Positions 50,890 through 59,758 of a DNA stretch of 64,000 bases are shown here, one piece after another. The DNA is taken from the NCBI RefSeq assembly GCF_001570545.1, contig NZ_BBXD01000027.1, positions 1 to 64,000 on the forward strand, in the 5' to 3' direction. The translations under genes and the position numbers were made by a program. Source of the DNA: Herbidospora mongoliensis (lineage in GTDB: Bacteria; Actinomycetota; Actinomycetes; Streptosporangiales; Streptosporangiaceae). The notes under the pieces were generated by a model. That model was given only the letters and a program-made list of their open reading frames with translations. It was not told the DNA's origin and searched no databases. Numbering within the stretch: the first letter of the stretch is position 1; each line of letters begins with the position of its first letter.

Positions 50890-53634
50890 GTGTCAGCAGC
50901 CCTCCCCGTCACATCCGCCTCCGGACTCCCGCCACTGCGGGGCCGCGACGCCGAACTGACCGCGCTGCGGGGGCTGCTCGCCGGGGCGCGGACCGGGTCG
51001 GGCGGCGCTCTCCTTCTCGCCGGCGCGGCGGGGACGGGGAAGTCGGCGCTGCTCGACCTCTGCGCCGCCGAGGCCGGTGACCTGCTGATACTCCGTGCCC
51101 GTGGGGTGGCCTGCGAGCGCGATCTCCCCTATGCCGGACTGCACGGGCTGCTGCGGCCCCTCATCGACCGGCTGGCGGCGCTGCCGAAAGCCCAGGGCGA
51201 GGCGCTCACCGAGGCCCTCGATCTGGGCGCGCCGACGGGGCGTCTGGTCGTCCCGGCGGCGGTGCTCACGCTGCTGTCGCTGGCGGCGGCCGACCGGCCG
51301 GTGGTCGCGATCGTGGACGACCTGCACCACCTCGACGCGCCCAGCCGCGAAGCGCTGCTGTTCACCGCCCGGCGCCTGGCCGGTGAACCGGTCGCGCTCC
51401 TGCTGGGCGCGCGGGCCGACGTCTGGGCCGGCGCGGTGCCCGTCAGGGCGCTGGAGTGCCTGGACGAGAAGGCCGCCCACGAGCTCACCGACGATCTGGT
51501 CGAAGGCGGCCTGCCCGACGAACTCCGGGCCGCGCTCGACCAGATCTCCCGGGGCAACCCGCTGGCGCTCACCGAACTCGCCCTCGCCCTCACGCCCGAG
51601 CAGCTCGCCGGGACGGCCGCCCCTCCGGCGACGCTGCCGCGCGAGGGGCGTCTGTGGCGGGCGTACACCGACCAGATCGGGGACCTGCCCGGCCCGACGC
51701 GGAACCTGCTCCTGCTGCTGGCCGCCGATCCCCGGGTCGACACGGCCACGCTGGTGCAGGCGTTCGACGGCGATCCGTTCACCGCGCTGGAGGCGGCCGA
51801 GCAGGCGGGGATCGTCGAGGTCACCGGGGAGCGGTTCAGGTTCCGCGATCCGGCGGCCGGGCCCGTCGTCTACCACAACGCGTCGCTGCTGGCCCGCCGT
51901 GCCGCCCACCGATCGCTCGCCGGAGCGCTGGCCCACCACCGGCTCCGGCGAGCCTGGCACCGGGCCGCCGCGCTCGACGGCCCGCCCGAGGAACTCGCGG
52001 ACGAACTCGAGGCCGCCGCCACCGCGACCGGCGCGCCGTGCCCGTTCCCCGAGCTGTCGCTCGCCTACGAACGGGCCGCCGAACTGAGCACCCGCGGCGA
52101 CACCAAGGCGACCCGGCTGGCCGCCGCCGCGCAGTACGCCCGCCTCGAAGGCCGCCCCCACCGCGCGCACGCCCTGCTCGACCGGCTCCGCAGCGGCACC
52201 ATCTCGGCCGAGCTGCGCCAGCAGGCCGAGAGCATCCGGGCCCGCCTGGAGTTACGCGGCGGCGAGACCAGCTTCGCCCGCGACGAACTCCTCGCGGTCG
52301 CCGCCTCCCTGCTCGAACGCGACCGCACGATGGCGGTCCGGGCCTTGGTACGCGCCGCCGAGGCCAGCTATCTCGCCGGAGACCACCAGCGTTTCGTCGT
52401 CATCGCCCGCGACGCCCTGACGCTGCGCCGCGACGACGACCCGCCCGCGATCCGGCTGATGTTCGAATATCTGACCGGCATGGCCGAGTCGTTCCGCGGC
52501 CGCCACGCCGAAGCGGCGGGCCCGCTGCGCCGGGTCGTCGAACTGGCCCCCCTGGTCCACAGCCCGTCGGTACTGGTCTGGGCTGCCGTGTCGAGCCTGA
52601 TGCTGGGCGACGACGTGCAGGCCTTCCGGCTCTCCACCCGGGCGGTCGAGACGGCCCGCGCGCTGGGTGCGGTGGCGACCGTGCCGCAGGTGCTGGAGTT
52701 CGCGATCAACAGCCAGTACTGGCTCGGCCGGTACGCCTCGGCCGCCGCCAACGCCTCGGAAGGGCTGCGGCTGGCACAGGAGACCGGCCAGCGCGGCAGC
52801 GCCGGACAGCACCTCGGCTGGCTGTCGATGATGGCCGCCGTGCAGGGCGACGAGGAGACCGTCCAGACGCGGGCCCGCGCCGCGATCGAACTCGCGGGCG
52901 CCCACGGGGTGAGCATCGCCGGGGCCCTGGGCAACTGGGCGCTGGCCCAGATCGACCTGGCCTCGGGCCGCCCGGCGGCCGCGGTGCAGCGGCTCCGGCC
53001 GACCGCACGGGCCGACGTGCGCAACACCCATCTGGTCGTCCAGGTCACCGCGACCCCCCACTTCGTCGAGGCCGCCGCCCGCACCGGCGAACGCCACCAG
53101 GCCGCCCGCGCCCTGCGCGTCTTCGAACGCTGGGCCGAGAGCACGGGGAGCCCCGACCGGCGGGCGCTCGCGGTCCGCTGCCGCGCCCTGCTCGCCCCTC
53201 CCGGGGAGGCCGACGAACTGTTCCGCACCGCTCTCGACCTGCACCATCAGGGCTTCTCCGAGTTCGAAACGGCAAGAACCGAGTTGTTGTACGGCTCCGC
53301 TCTGCGCCGCGACCGCCGTCCGGGCGCGGCGAGAGAGCACCTGTACAGCGCGCTCGACACGTTCGAGCGATACGGGGCACGGCTGTGGGTCGACCAGGCC
53401 CGGAGCGAGCTGCGCGCGGCCGGGGAGGCTGTTCGCACGACGCGGCCGAAGGCGGCCGAGGAGCTGACGGCGCAGCAGTTCCAGATCGCCCGCATGGTCG
53501 CCGACGGCGCGACGAACCGCGAGGTCGCGGCCCAGCTGTACTTGAGTCCCCGGACCGTGGAACACCATCTGCGGAACATCTTCGCGAAACTCGACATCCG
53601 ATCGCGGGTCGACCTGGTCCGGCTGCTCACTTGA
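50890..53634 (+). CDS. LAL-family (large ATP-binding LuxR) transcriptional regulator
   Basis: About 914 residues. The N-terminal AAA ATPase has LRGRDAELTALRGLLAGA, Walker A LLAGAAGTGKSALL and Walker B PVVAIVDDLHHLDAP. A long Ala/Arg-rich TPR-like helical region follows, then a C-terminal LuxR helix-turn-helix (QFQIARMVADGATNREVAAQ, then LSPRTVEHHLRNIFAKLDIR). Start uncertain among GTG 50848, 50887 and 50890, none with a good ribosome site. LAL proteins often activate secondary-metabolite or catabolic clusters; no cluster adjoins, and the nearest downstream genes are on the other strand. Confidence 0.9.
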   Translation: MSAALPVTSASGLPPLRGRDAELTALRGLLAGARTGSGGALLLAGAAGTGKSALLDLCAAEAGDLLILRARGVACERDLPYAGLHGLLRPLIDRLAALPKAQGEALTEALDLGAPTGRLVVPAAVLTLLSLAAADRPVVAIVDDLHHLDAPSREALLFTARRLAGEPVALLLGARADVWAGAVPVRALECLDEKAAHELTDDLVEGGLPDELRAALDQISRGNPLALTELALALTPEQLAGTAAPPATLPREGRLWRAYTDQIGDLPGPTRNLLLLLAADPRVDTATLVQAFDGDPFTALEAAEQAGIVEVTGERFRFRDPAAGPVVYHNASLLARRAAHRSLAGALAHHRLRRAWHRAAALDGPPEELADELEAAATATGAPCPFPELSLAYERAAELSTRGDTKATRLAAAAQYARLEGRPHRAHALLDRLRSGTISAELRQQAESIRARLELRGGETSFARDELLAVAASLLERDRTMAVRALVRAAEASYLAGDHQRFVVIARDALTLRRDDDPPAIRLMFEYLTGMAESFRGRHAEAAGPLRRVVELAPLVHSPSVLVWAAVSSLMLGDDVQAFRLSTRAVETARALGAVATVPQVLEFAINSQYWLGRYASAAANASEGLRLAQETGQRGSAGQHLGWLSMMAAVQGDEETVQTRARAAIELAGAHGVSIAGALGNWALAQIDLASGRPAAAVQRLRPTARADVRNTHLVVQVTATPHFVEAAARTGERHQAARALRVFERWAESTGSPDRRALAVRCRALLAPPGEADELFRTALDLHHQGFSEFETARTELLYGSALRRDRRPGAAREHLYSALDTFERYGARLWVDQARSELRAAGEAVRTTRPKAAEELTAQQFQIARMVADGATNREVAAQLYLSPRTVEHHLRNIFAKLDIRSRVDLVRLLT

Positions 53635-53868
53635 AAGCGGTCTTGGACGACTTGGGCCCGCCCGCCCGCGTAAAGGGCGGCCGAAGACCGAGGTGAAACT
53701 TGAGGCGACCGGCTCCGAGAGATCGGGAGGCTCTGCCTGCTCGCAGAGAAGAGACCCTCACCGGAACTGGATTCGCCTGCTCTCACCTGGAAGAGAACGG
53801 CCCGCGCGCGACGACCAGTCGAAAAGGAGCGGGTGGGTTCGCTCCTCCGTCGCGCGCGAGCCGTCCGG

Positions 53869-55020
53869 TCAGGCGCCCGGGTCCAGGACGACGGTGTCGA
53901 ACAGGTCGACGTAGTCGTGGTCCCGGGCGAGATGGAGGTAGCCGTCGGCGTCCAGGTGGCCGCGTTCCCCGGTGCGCAGGACGCCGCGCAGGTCGTCGCC
54001 TCTGGCCAGGTCCGCGGCCGATCGGACGGAGCCCATGCCGACGGTGTCGCCCTCGTAGACGACCTCGCCGCCCGCGATGGACAGTTGCCCGCCGGGCAAT
54101 GCCGGACCCACCGAGCCGGGGCGGGCGTGGCCGGGTGGGGTGGCGGCGATTCCGTACAGGAGGGAGGAGAAGCCCTCCGGCGGGGAGCCGCCGACCATGG
54201 TGAGGGTCCGCAGCGAGCGGTGCCGGACGGGCGCCCAGCCGAGCCGGTGGAGCAGCGCGAAGACGCGCGGCGAGGCGGCGAACGACCCGCACGCCCAGCG
54301 TTCGGCGGCGGCCCAGAACTCCGCGCCGGCGACCGAGCCCTCGGCGGCGACGACGGCCGCACCGGCCGCCAGGTTGGCGTTGAGCAGCGCCAGCCCCGCG
54401 CCGGTGAACAGGGGCGGGCTGGTCAGCGTGGCCTCGCCGGAGCGGAGGCGCAGCGCCCGCGCCACCGCCACGCCCTCGGCCTGCACGGCCCGGCGGGACA
54501 GCCGCATCCCGCCGGGCCCGTCCAGGAGCACGACCGCCAGGTCGGGGTGGACCGGGGCGCCGGGGTCCGTGCGCACCCATGCCCGGCCGGCGGCGCGGTA
54601 TCCGGGTGGCGGTGCCCCCGGCGCCCCGAGCAGGACGGCCGGCGCGAACCTGGTCGCGAGTTCGCCCGCGCGGGATCGGACGAGCCGCGGGTCGACCGGC
54701 GCCACCGGCCGCCCCGAGCGCAGTGCGGCCAGGTAGGTGATGATCACCTCGGCCGTCGAGGGCGCGGCCAGCATCAGCAGCCCTTCGGGCAGCCGGGCCA
54801 GCCGCAGCGACGCCCGCTGGATGGCCCGCCGCAGCACCGGACCGTAGTAGATCTCGTCGGTGCGCGCGTCGATCACCCGGGTGTCCCGCGCGTCGAGCGC
54901 GGGGGTGTCCTGTCCGGGTTCACCCGATCGCGCGGATGCCCGGCCGCGTGGAGGATTCGGGGCGAGCCCGGACAGGAGCCGGGGGTGGGGAATCGCTGCG
55001 CAGATCCGCTGCGGAGGCAT
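53869..55020 (-). CDS. Degenerate AMP-binding (acyl-CoA synthetase-like) protein
   Basis: 383 residues. It follows the adenylate-forming fold (IITYLAALRSGRPVAPVDPR, then LTSPPLFTGAGLALLNANLA, LRTLTMVGGSPPEGF, RTGERGHLDADGYLHLA). The ATP-binding P-loop that should read (S/T)SGTTGxPK is replaced by LLDGPGGMRLSRR, the usual TGD is TGE, and the C-terminal AMP-binding subdomain with the catalytic Lys is missing, the family normally being about 500 residues. So it is either a decayed enzyme or a non-catalytic or altered paralogue. Upstream is a palindrome and an IclR gene on the same strand. About 230 bp downstream (53635-53868) show no gene. Confidence 0.7.
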   Translation of the reverse strand: MPPQRICAAIPHPRLLSGLAPNPPRGRASARSGEPGQDTPALDARDTRVIDARTDEIYYGPVLRRAIQRASLRLARLPEGLLMLAAPSTAEVIITYLAALRSGRPVAPVDPRLVRSRAGELATRFAPAVLLGAPGAPPPGYRAAGRAWVRTDPGAPVHPDLAVVLLDGPGGMRLSRRAVQAEGVAVARALRLRSGEATLTSPPLFTGAGLALLNANLAAGAAVVAAEGSVAGAEFWAAAERWACGSFAASPRVFALLHRLGWAPVRHRSLRTLTMVGGSPPEGFSSLLYGIAATPPGHARPGSVGPALPGGQLSIAGGEVVYEGDTVGMGSVRSAADLARGDDLRGVLRTGERGHLDADGYLHLARDHDYVDLFDTVVLDPGA

Positions 55021-55099
55021 GGGGCGCTCCTCGATCTGAGGGGGGCGTGCTCTGGGACCGTGAGCGTAGGACGGCCGAATCCTGCGATGCCACGACTGG

Positions 55100-55116
55100 T
55101 TCCAAATATTGGAACA
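55100..55116. promoter_or_regulatory. Palindrome between the IclR and AMP-binding genes
   Basis: GTTCCAA-ATA-TTGGAAC, 7-bp arms around 3 bases, 80 bp upstream of the AMP-binding gene start. The TTCC/GGAA symmetry resembles IclR-family boxes, and an IclR gene lies immediately upstream, so it is a plausible binding site for that regulator. Confidence 0.55.
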
Positions 55117-55218
55117 AATGGCATCTATGTCGATTCGGTCGGCGAGTTCGCCCCAGAAGGACCGACCATCCCGATGCCCGCCATCTCGATGACGAGGGCA
55201 TCTCGACGAGGAGGGCGA

Positions 55219-55965
55219 TCACCCTGCGAGCCGGGCCGCTCTCAGCGTCACCGCGAGCTCGTGGCCGGCCCGGCGGACCGCCGCCTCCGCCGACCCCGTC
55301 CGCAGCACCGCGACCGGGCCCGACACCCCCACCGCCACCGCGCCGAAGTTCGGCACGCCCAGCACCGGGACCGCGATCGCGCTCAGGCCCTGGACGTACT
55401 CCTCGACGCACCACGCCACCCCCTGCCGGCGGATCACCGCCAGCTGGCGTTCGAGCACGCCGGGGTCGGTGATGGTGCGGTCGGTGTGCCGGCGCAGCGG
55501 CGTCCGGAGGTCGGCGGGGCCGCCCTGGTAGGCCAGGAGGACCTTCCCGGACGCCGTGCAGTGGACCGGCGCGAGTTCGGCCGTCCGCCACAGCGCCTTG
55601 GAGTGGGTGCGCGGGTAGAGGGTCATCACGTACTCCACCTGGCGGTCGGTCAGGACCGCGATGGAGACGATCTGGCGGGTGTGCTCGTACAGCTCCAGCA
55701 GGTGGGGGGTGGCCATGCGGCGCAGCCACTGGAACTGCCTGACCCGTTCGGGCTGCGCGTAGGTCCGCAGCGTGGCGGCGACGCGATAGTCGGCTCCGGT
55801 ACGGCCCACGAGATCGTCCGCCTCGAGGGCGGCGAGCAGCCGATGCACCGTCGACTTGGGCATCTGGACCTGGCGTGCCAGTGTGGTCAGGCTCACCGGC
55901 TCCGGCGACGTCGCCAGAGTGCGTAGGACGACCATGGCTTTCGCCAGCGTGCCGATCCGTTCCAT
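55219..55965 (-). CDS. IclR-family transcriptional regulator
   Basis: 248 residues from ATG 55965 (GAAGGGG site); a longer frame upstream has no family sequence. Winged helix-turn-helix (VSLTTLARQVQMPKSTVHRL, LAALEADDLVGRTGADYRV), then the IclR effector domain (APVHCTASGKVLLAY, GVAWCVEEYVQGLSAIAVPV). Likely controls the adjacent AMP-binding gene. Confidence 0.9.
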   Translation of the reverse strand: MERIGTLAKAMVVLRTLATSPEPVSLTTLARQVQMPKSTVHRLLAALEADDLVGRTGADYRVAATLRTYAQPERVRQFQWLRRMATPHLLELYEHTRQIVSIAVLTDRQVEYVMTLYPRTHSKALWRTAELAPVHCTASGKVLLAYQGGPADLRTPLRRHTDRTITDPGVLERQLAVIRRQGVAWCVEEYVQGLSAIAVPVLGVPNFGAVAVGVSGPVAVLRTGSAEAAVRRAGHELAVTLRAARLAG

Positions 55966-56072
55966 GACGGCCCCTTCAGCGCGTGTTGACGTCCCCGAAA
56001 AAAACCGACCGGAATGTATTTTTATAGGGCGGACTCGGGGCGAACTGAAGGGGGGACAGCAGAACCTGTCTG

Positions 56073-56672
56073 TCAGGTGAGGGCGAGCGCCTCGGCCCGG
56101 CGGACCGTGGTCCGGGGCGACGGTTCGGCCTGGATGCCGAACAGCACGACGCGCCACATCTCGCGCAGCCGCTCCTCGGTGTCGGTGCGGCCCATGGTGT
56201 CGCTGACCTGGAAGACGCCGAAGAACGAGCTCACGACGACGCGCGCGGCCTCCTCGGCGGTGACGCCCTCGGCGAGCTCGCCGGCCCGCTCGGCCGCCTT
56301 GAAGACCTCGGTGAACGCGATCTCCCAGGCGCCGACGTTGCGGTCGAGGGCCAGGCGGGCGCCCGCGCGCATGACGGGCTCGTCGCGGAACGCCTTGGTG
56401 ATCGCGAAGGTCAGCGCGACCACGACCACGACCGGGTCGGACTCCTCGGCGCAGAAGCGCTTGACGAGGGCGGGCCAGCGTTCGAGCTGGCGCTCGACGA
56501 TCGCCTCGGCCACCGACTCCTTGTTCGGGTAGTGGAAGTAGATCGCTCCCTTGGTGACCCCCGCCCGCTCGTGGATCTCGGTCAGGCTGGTCCCGGCGTA
56601 CCCGTTGGCCGCGAAGATCTCGGCGGCCGCGCGGAGCAGCCGTTCACGGGTCGCCAGTGCACGCTGCTGCAC
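56073..56672 (-). CDS. Gamma-butyrolactone-receptor-type TetR regulator
   Basis: 199 residues. It begins QQRALATRERLLRAAAEIFA and continues NGYAGTSLTEIHERAGVTKG, then AIYFHYPNKESVAEAIV, the pattern of ArpA/ScbR autoregulator receptors, with a matching helical ligand domain of normal length. Such receptors repress secondary-metabolite or developmental genes until a gamma-butyrolactone binds. It is divergent from the encapsulin operon across an AT-rich 265-bp gap, so it may control that operon. No butyrolactone synthase (AfsA) gene is visible in the window. Confidence 0.83.
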   Translation of the reverse strand: MQQRALATRERLLRAAAEIFAANGYAGTSLTEIHERAGVTKGAIYFHYPNKESVAEAIVERQLERWPALVKRFCAEESDPVVVVVALTFAITKAFRDEPVMRAGARLALDRNVGAWEIAFTEVFKAAERAGELAEGVTAEEAARVVVSSFFGVFQVSDTMGRTDTEERLREMWRVVLFGIQAEPSPRTTVRRAEALALT

Positions 56673-56826
56673 GGCCCTCGCCTCCTACGGGTCCCGACCC
56701 CACAGACGGAACCCTTTCAGAGGTTAACACGGGAAGAATCTACCAAATCGGGTAACGAACCCACTACGGATAATCACCTACCATTTCATTATTTTGTGGT
56801 CGAGTCATTCGAATGCAAACTCGTAA

Positions 56827-56856
56827 TTGACACTCCGAAGATCGCCCCTGCATTAT
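56827..56856 (+). promoter_or_regulatory. Candidate promoter of the encapsulin operon
   Basis: TTGACA at 56827-56832, an 18-bp spacer and CATTAT at 56851-56856, about 80 bp before the first shell gene. The whole gap 56673-56937 is unusually AT-rich for this chromosome and holds repeated AAxC/GGGTAAC-like blocks near 56740-56760 that could be receptor sites. Confidence 0.5.
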
Positions 56857-56937
56857 TGATCCGTTCGGCCAGCCCAATGAGGTTTCTCGCGCGGGCCCCC
56901 TGAATTGTTTTGCTTCGCCGCAGGAACAGGAGTCGAG

Positions 56938-58314
56938 TTGACCGTTGAGAACGAGCAATTGAGCCTGGGCACGGCGGCGGCCAGGAAACTGGCCACCACC
57001 ACCAAAACCGTGCCCCAGATGCAGGGCATCAGCAGCCGCTGGCTGCTCAAGGTCCTGCCCTGGGTCCAGGTCTCGGGCGGCGCCTACCGCGTCAACCGCC
57101 GCCTGTCCTACGCCGTCGGAGACGGCCGGGTCACCTTCACCGTCCAGTCGGGCCAGGTCAGGGTCATCCCGGCCGAGCTCACCGAGCTTCCCCTGCTCCG
57201 TGGTTTCGACGACCCCGACACCCTGACCACCCTCTCCGAGCGCTTCACCCAGCGGGAGTTCTCGGCCGGCGACGTCCTGGTCGAGGCCGGCCAGCCCGCC
57301 GACCACGTGATCCTCGTCGCCCACGGCAAACTGACCAAGATCGGCACCGGCCCCTACGGCGACCAGGTCGCCCTGGGCCTGCTGGCCGACGGCGACCACA
57401 TCGGCGACCACACCCTGCTGGCCCCCGGCACCTGGGACTTCACGGTCAAGGCCACCACGGCCGGCACCGTGCTGACCCTCCCCCGCAGCGAGTTCGAACG
57501 GCTCGTCGACCAGTCCGACGCGCTGCGCGCCCACGTCGAGTCCTACCAGGCCGACTCGGGCCGCCCGCAAGACGAATACGGCGAGCACGCCATCGAGCTC
57601 TCCTCCGGCCACCACGGCGAGACCGCGCTGCCGGGCACCTTCGTCGACTACGAGACTTCACCACGCGAATACGAACTCAGCGTCGCCCAGACCGTGCTGC
57701 GGGTGCACTCACGCGTGGCCGACCTCTACAACGACCCGATGGACCAGATCGAGCAGCAGCTCCGGCTCACCATCGAGGCGCTGCGCGAACGCCAGGAACA
57801 CGAGATCGTCAACAACCGCGAGTTCGGCCTGCTCGCCAACGCCGACCTCAAGCAGCGCACCCACACCCGGTCGGGCCCGCCGACCCCCGACGACGTCGAC
57901 GAGCTGCTGTCGCTGGTGTGGCGGGAGCCGTCGTACATCCTGGCCCACCCGCTGGCCATCTCGGCCTTCGGGCGGGAGTGCAGCGCCCGCGGGGTCTACC
58001 CGACCAGCGTCGACGTCGGGGGGCACCACTTCCCGTCGTGGCGCGGGGTGCCGATCCTGCCCTGCAACAAAATCCCGGTGACCGAGACCCGCACCTCTTC
58101 GATGATGGTGGTGCGCCTCGGCGAGGAGAAGCAGGGGGTGGTCGGCCTCCACCAGGTCGGCATCCCCGACGAATACCAGCCGTCGCTGTCCGTGCGATTC
58201 ATGGGCATCGATGAGAAGGCCATCATCAAATATCTGGTGAGCGCCTACTATTCGGCCGCGATCCTCGTCCCCGACGCCCTCGGAATTCTGGAGAACGTCG
58301 AAGTCGGTCATTGA
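56938..58314 (+). CDS. Family 2B encapsulin shell protein with cNMP-binding-like insertion, copy 1
   Basis: 458 residues from TTG 56938 (AGGAG site five bases upstream), matching the GTG start of copy 2. The N-terminal arm and start of the HK97 shell fold occupy about 1-85 ([20 protein letters not shown]), an inserted Crp-like cyclic-nucleotide-binding domain 85-205 (ITKIG-like [35 protein letters not shown]), then the shell core ([74 protein letters not shown]). This is the Family 2B encapsulin arrangement; such proteins assemble into icosahedral cages that enclose terpenoid-pathway enzymes. The Arg that normally holds the cyclic-nucleotide phosphate is not at its usual place, so ligand binding is uncertain. 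Confidence 0.92.
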   Translation: MTVENEQLSLGTAAARKLATTTKTVPQMQGISSRWLLKVLPWVQVSGGAYRVNRRLSYAVGDGRVTFTVQSGQVRVIPAELTELPLLRGFDDPDTLTTLSERFTQREFSAGDVLVEAGQPADHVILVAHGKLTKIGTGPYGDQVALGLLADGDHIGDHTLLAPGTWDFTVKATTAGTVLTLPRSEFERLVDQSDALRAHVESYQADSGRPQDEYGEHAIELSSGHHGETALPGTFVDYETSPREYELSVAQTVLRVHSRVADLYNDPMDQIEQQLRLTIEALRERQEHEIVNNREFGLLANADLKQRTHTRSGPPTPDDVDELLSLVWREPSYILAHPLAISAFGRECSARGVYPTSVDVGGHHFPSWRGVPILPCNKIPVTETRTSSMMVVRLGEEKQGVVGLHQVGIPDEYQPSLSVRFMGIDEKAIIKYLVSAYYSAAILVPDALGILENVEVGH

Positions 58315-58328
58315 CGAATGGTTCCCCC

Positions 58329-58366
58329 AGGGCGGCCCGTGCGTGAATTCCTCGGGCCGCCCTTTT
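58329..58366 (+). terminator. Intrinsic terminator between the two encapsulin genes
   Basis: Perfect 11-bp stem AGGGCGGCCCG/CGGGCCGCCCT (58329-58339 and 58353-58363), 13-base loop, followed by TTTGTTT. This is the most canonical terminator in the window and lies 15 bp after the first shell stop. Partial read-through could set the ratio of the two shell proteins. Confidence 0.88.
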
Positions 58367-58390
58367 GTTTACCATCAGCAAGGGAGTGGC

Positions 58391-59758
58391 GTGAACGATC
58401 AACTGAGCCTGGGCACGGCGGCGGCCAGAAAACTGGCCACCACCACCAAAACCGTCCCCCAGATGCAGGGCATCAGCAGCCGCTGGCTGCTCAAGGTCCT
58501 GCCCTGGGTCCAGGTCTCCGGCGGCGCCTACCGCGTCAACCGCCGCCTGTCCTACGCCGTCGGAGACGGCCGGGTCACCTTCACCGTCCAGTCGGGCCAG
58601 GTCAGGGTCATCCCGGCCGAGCTCACCGAACTCCCCCTCCTACGCGGTTTCGACGACCCCGAGGCGCTCGACGCGCTCGCGGGCCGTTTCTCCCAGCGTG
58701 ACTTCGCCGCCGGTGACGTCATCGCCGGGCAGGGCGACCAGGCCGACGAGGTGATCCTGGTCGCCCACGGCAAACTCACCAAGGTGGGCACCGGCGCCTA
58801 CGGCGGGGAGACCGCGCTCGGCCTCCTCGCCGACGGCGACCACGTCGGCGATCACGCCCTGCTCGCCCCGGGAACGTGGGACTTCACCGTGAAGGCCACG
58901 ACGGCGGGCACGGTGCTGACGCTGGGCCGGCGCGCGTTCGAGGAACTGACCGACCGCTTCGAGACGCTGCGGGCGCACGTGGAGGCGTACCGTAGCAGCC
59001 CGGAGAAACCGCAGGACCGGCACGGACAGGCGGAGATCGCGCTCGCGTCGGGCCACCACGGCGAGGCCGCGCTGCCGGGCACGTTCGTCGACTACGAGAC
59101 CTCACCGCGCGAATACGAACTCAGCGTCGCCCAGACGGTCCTGCGGGTGCACTCACGCGTGGCCGACCTCTACAACGACCCGATGGACCAGATCGAGCAG
59201 CAGCTCCGCCTGACCATCGAGGCACTGCGCGAACGCCAGGAACACGAGATCGTCAACAACCGCGAGTTCGGCCTGCTCGCCAACGCCGACCTCAAGCAGC
59301 GCCTCCAGTCGCGGTCGGGCCCGCCCACCCCCGACGACATGGACGACCTGCTCAGCCGCCGCCGCAAGACGCAGTATTTCGTGGCCCACCCGCAGGCCAT
59401 CGCCGCCTTCGGCCGCGAGTGCACCAAGCGCGGCATCTACCCGACGAACGTGGACGTCGAGGGGGTCCGCCTGACGGCCTGGCGGGGCGTCCCGATCCTG
59501 CCGTGCAACAAACTGCCGATCAGCGAGGCCCGCACCACCTCGATCATGGCCATGCGCCTGGGCGAGGACAACCAGGGCATCGTGGGCCTGCACCAGACCG
59601 GCATCCCCGACGAATACCAGCCCGGCCTCAACGTGAGGTTCATGGGCATCGACGACCGGGCGGTGATCAACTACCTGGTCAGCGCCTACTACTCGGCCGC
59701 CATCCTGATCCCCGACGCCTTGGGCGTCCTGGAGAACGTCGAGCTAGGGCACCGATGA
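58391..59758 (+). CDS. Family 2B encapsulin shell protein with cNMP-binding-like insertion, copy 2
   Basis: 455 residues from GTG 58391 (AAGGGAG site). Same layout as copy 1. Residues 5-85 and the stretch from [20 protein letters not shown] through [12 protein letters not shown] are identical or nearly so, even at DNA level, while the cNMP-binding-like insertion ([30 protein letters not shown]) and the A-domain loop ([20 protein letters not shown]) have diverged. So the two shells keep the same interfaces but differ in sensor and surface. It is coupled to the polyprenyl synthase gene by an ATGA overlap. Confidence 0.92.
   Translation: MNDQLSLGTAAARKLATTTKTVPQMQGISSRWLLKVLPWVQVSGGAYRVNRRLSYAVGDGRVTFTVQSGQVRVIPAELTELPLLRGFDDPEALDALAGRFSQRDFAAGDVIAGQGDQADEVILVAHGKLTKVGTGAYGGETALGLLADGDHVGDHALLAPGTWDFTVKATTAGTVLTLGRRAFEELTDRFETLRAHVEAYRSSPEKPQDRHGQAEIALASGHHGEAALPGTFVDYETSPREYELSVAQTVLRVHSRVADLYNDPMDQIEQQLRLTIEALRERQEHEIVNNREFGLLANADLKQRLQSRSGPPTPDDMDDLLSRRRKTQYFVAHPQAIAAFGRECTKRGIYPTNVDVEGVRLTAWRGVPILPCNKLPISEARTTSIMAMRLGEDNQGIVGLHQTGIPDEYQPGLNVRFMGIDDRAVINYLVSAYYSAAILIPDALGVLENVELGHR

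Noticed and set aside
56938-59758. Crp-type transcription regulators
   Set aside because: The cyclic-nucleotide-binding-like domain is inserted between shell segments, and no helix-turn-helix follows it; the remainder matches the Family 2B encapsulin shell.
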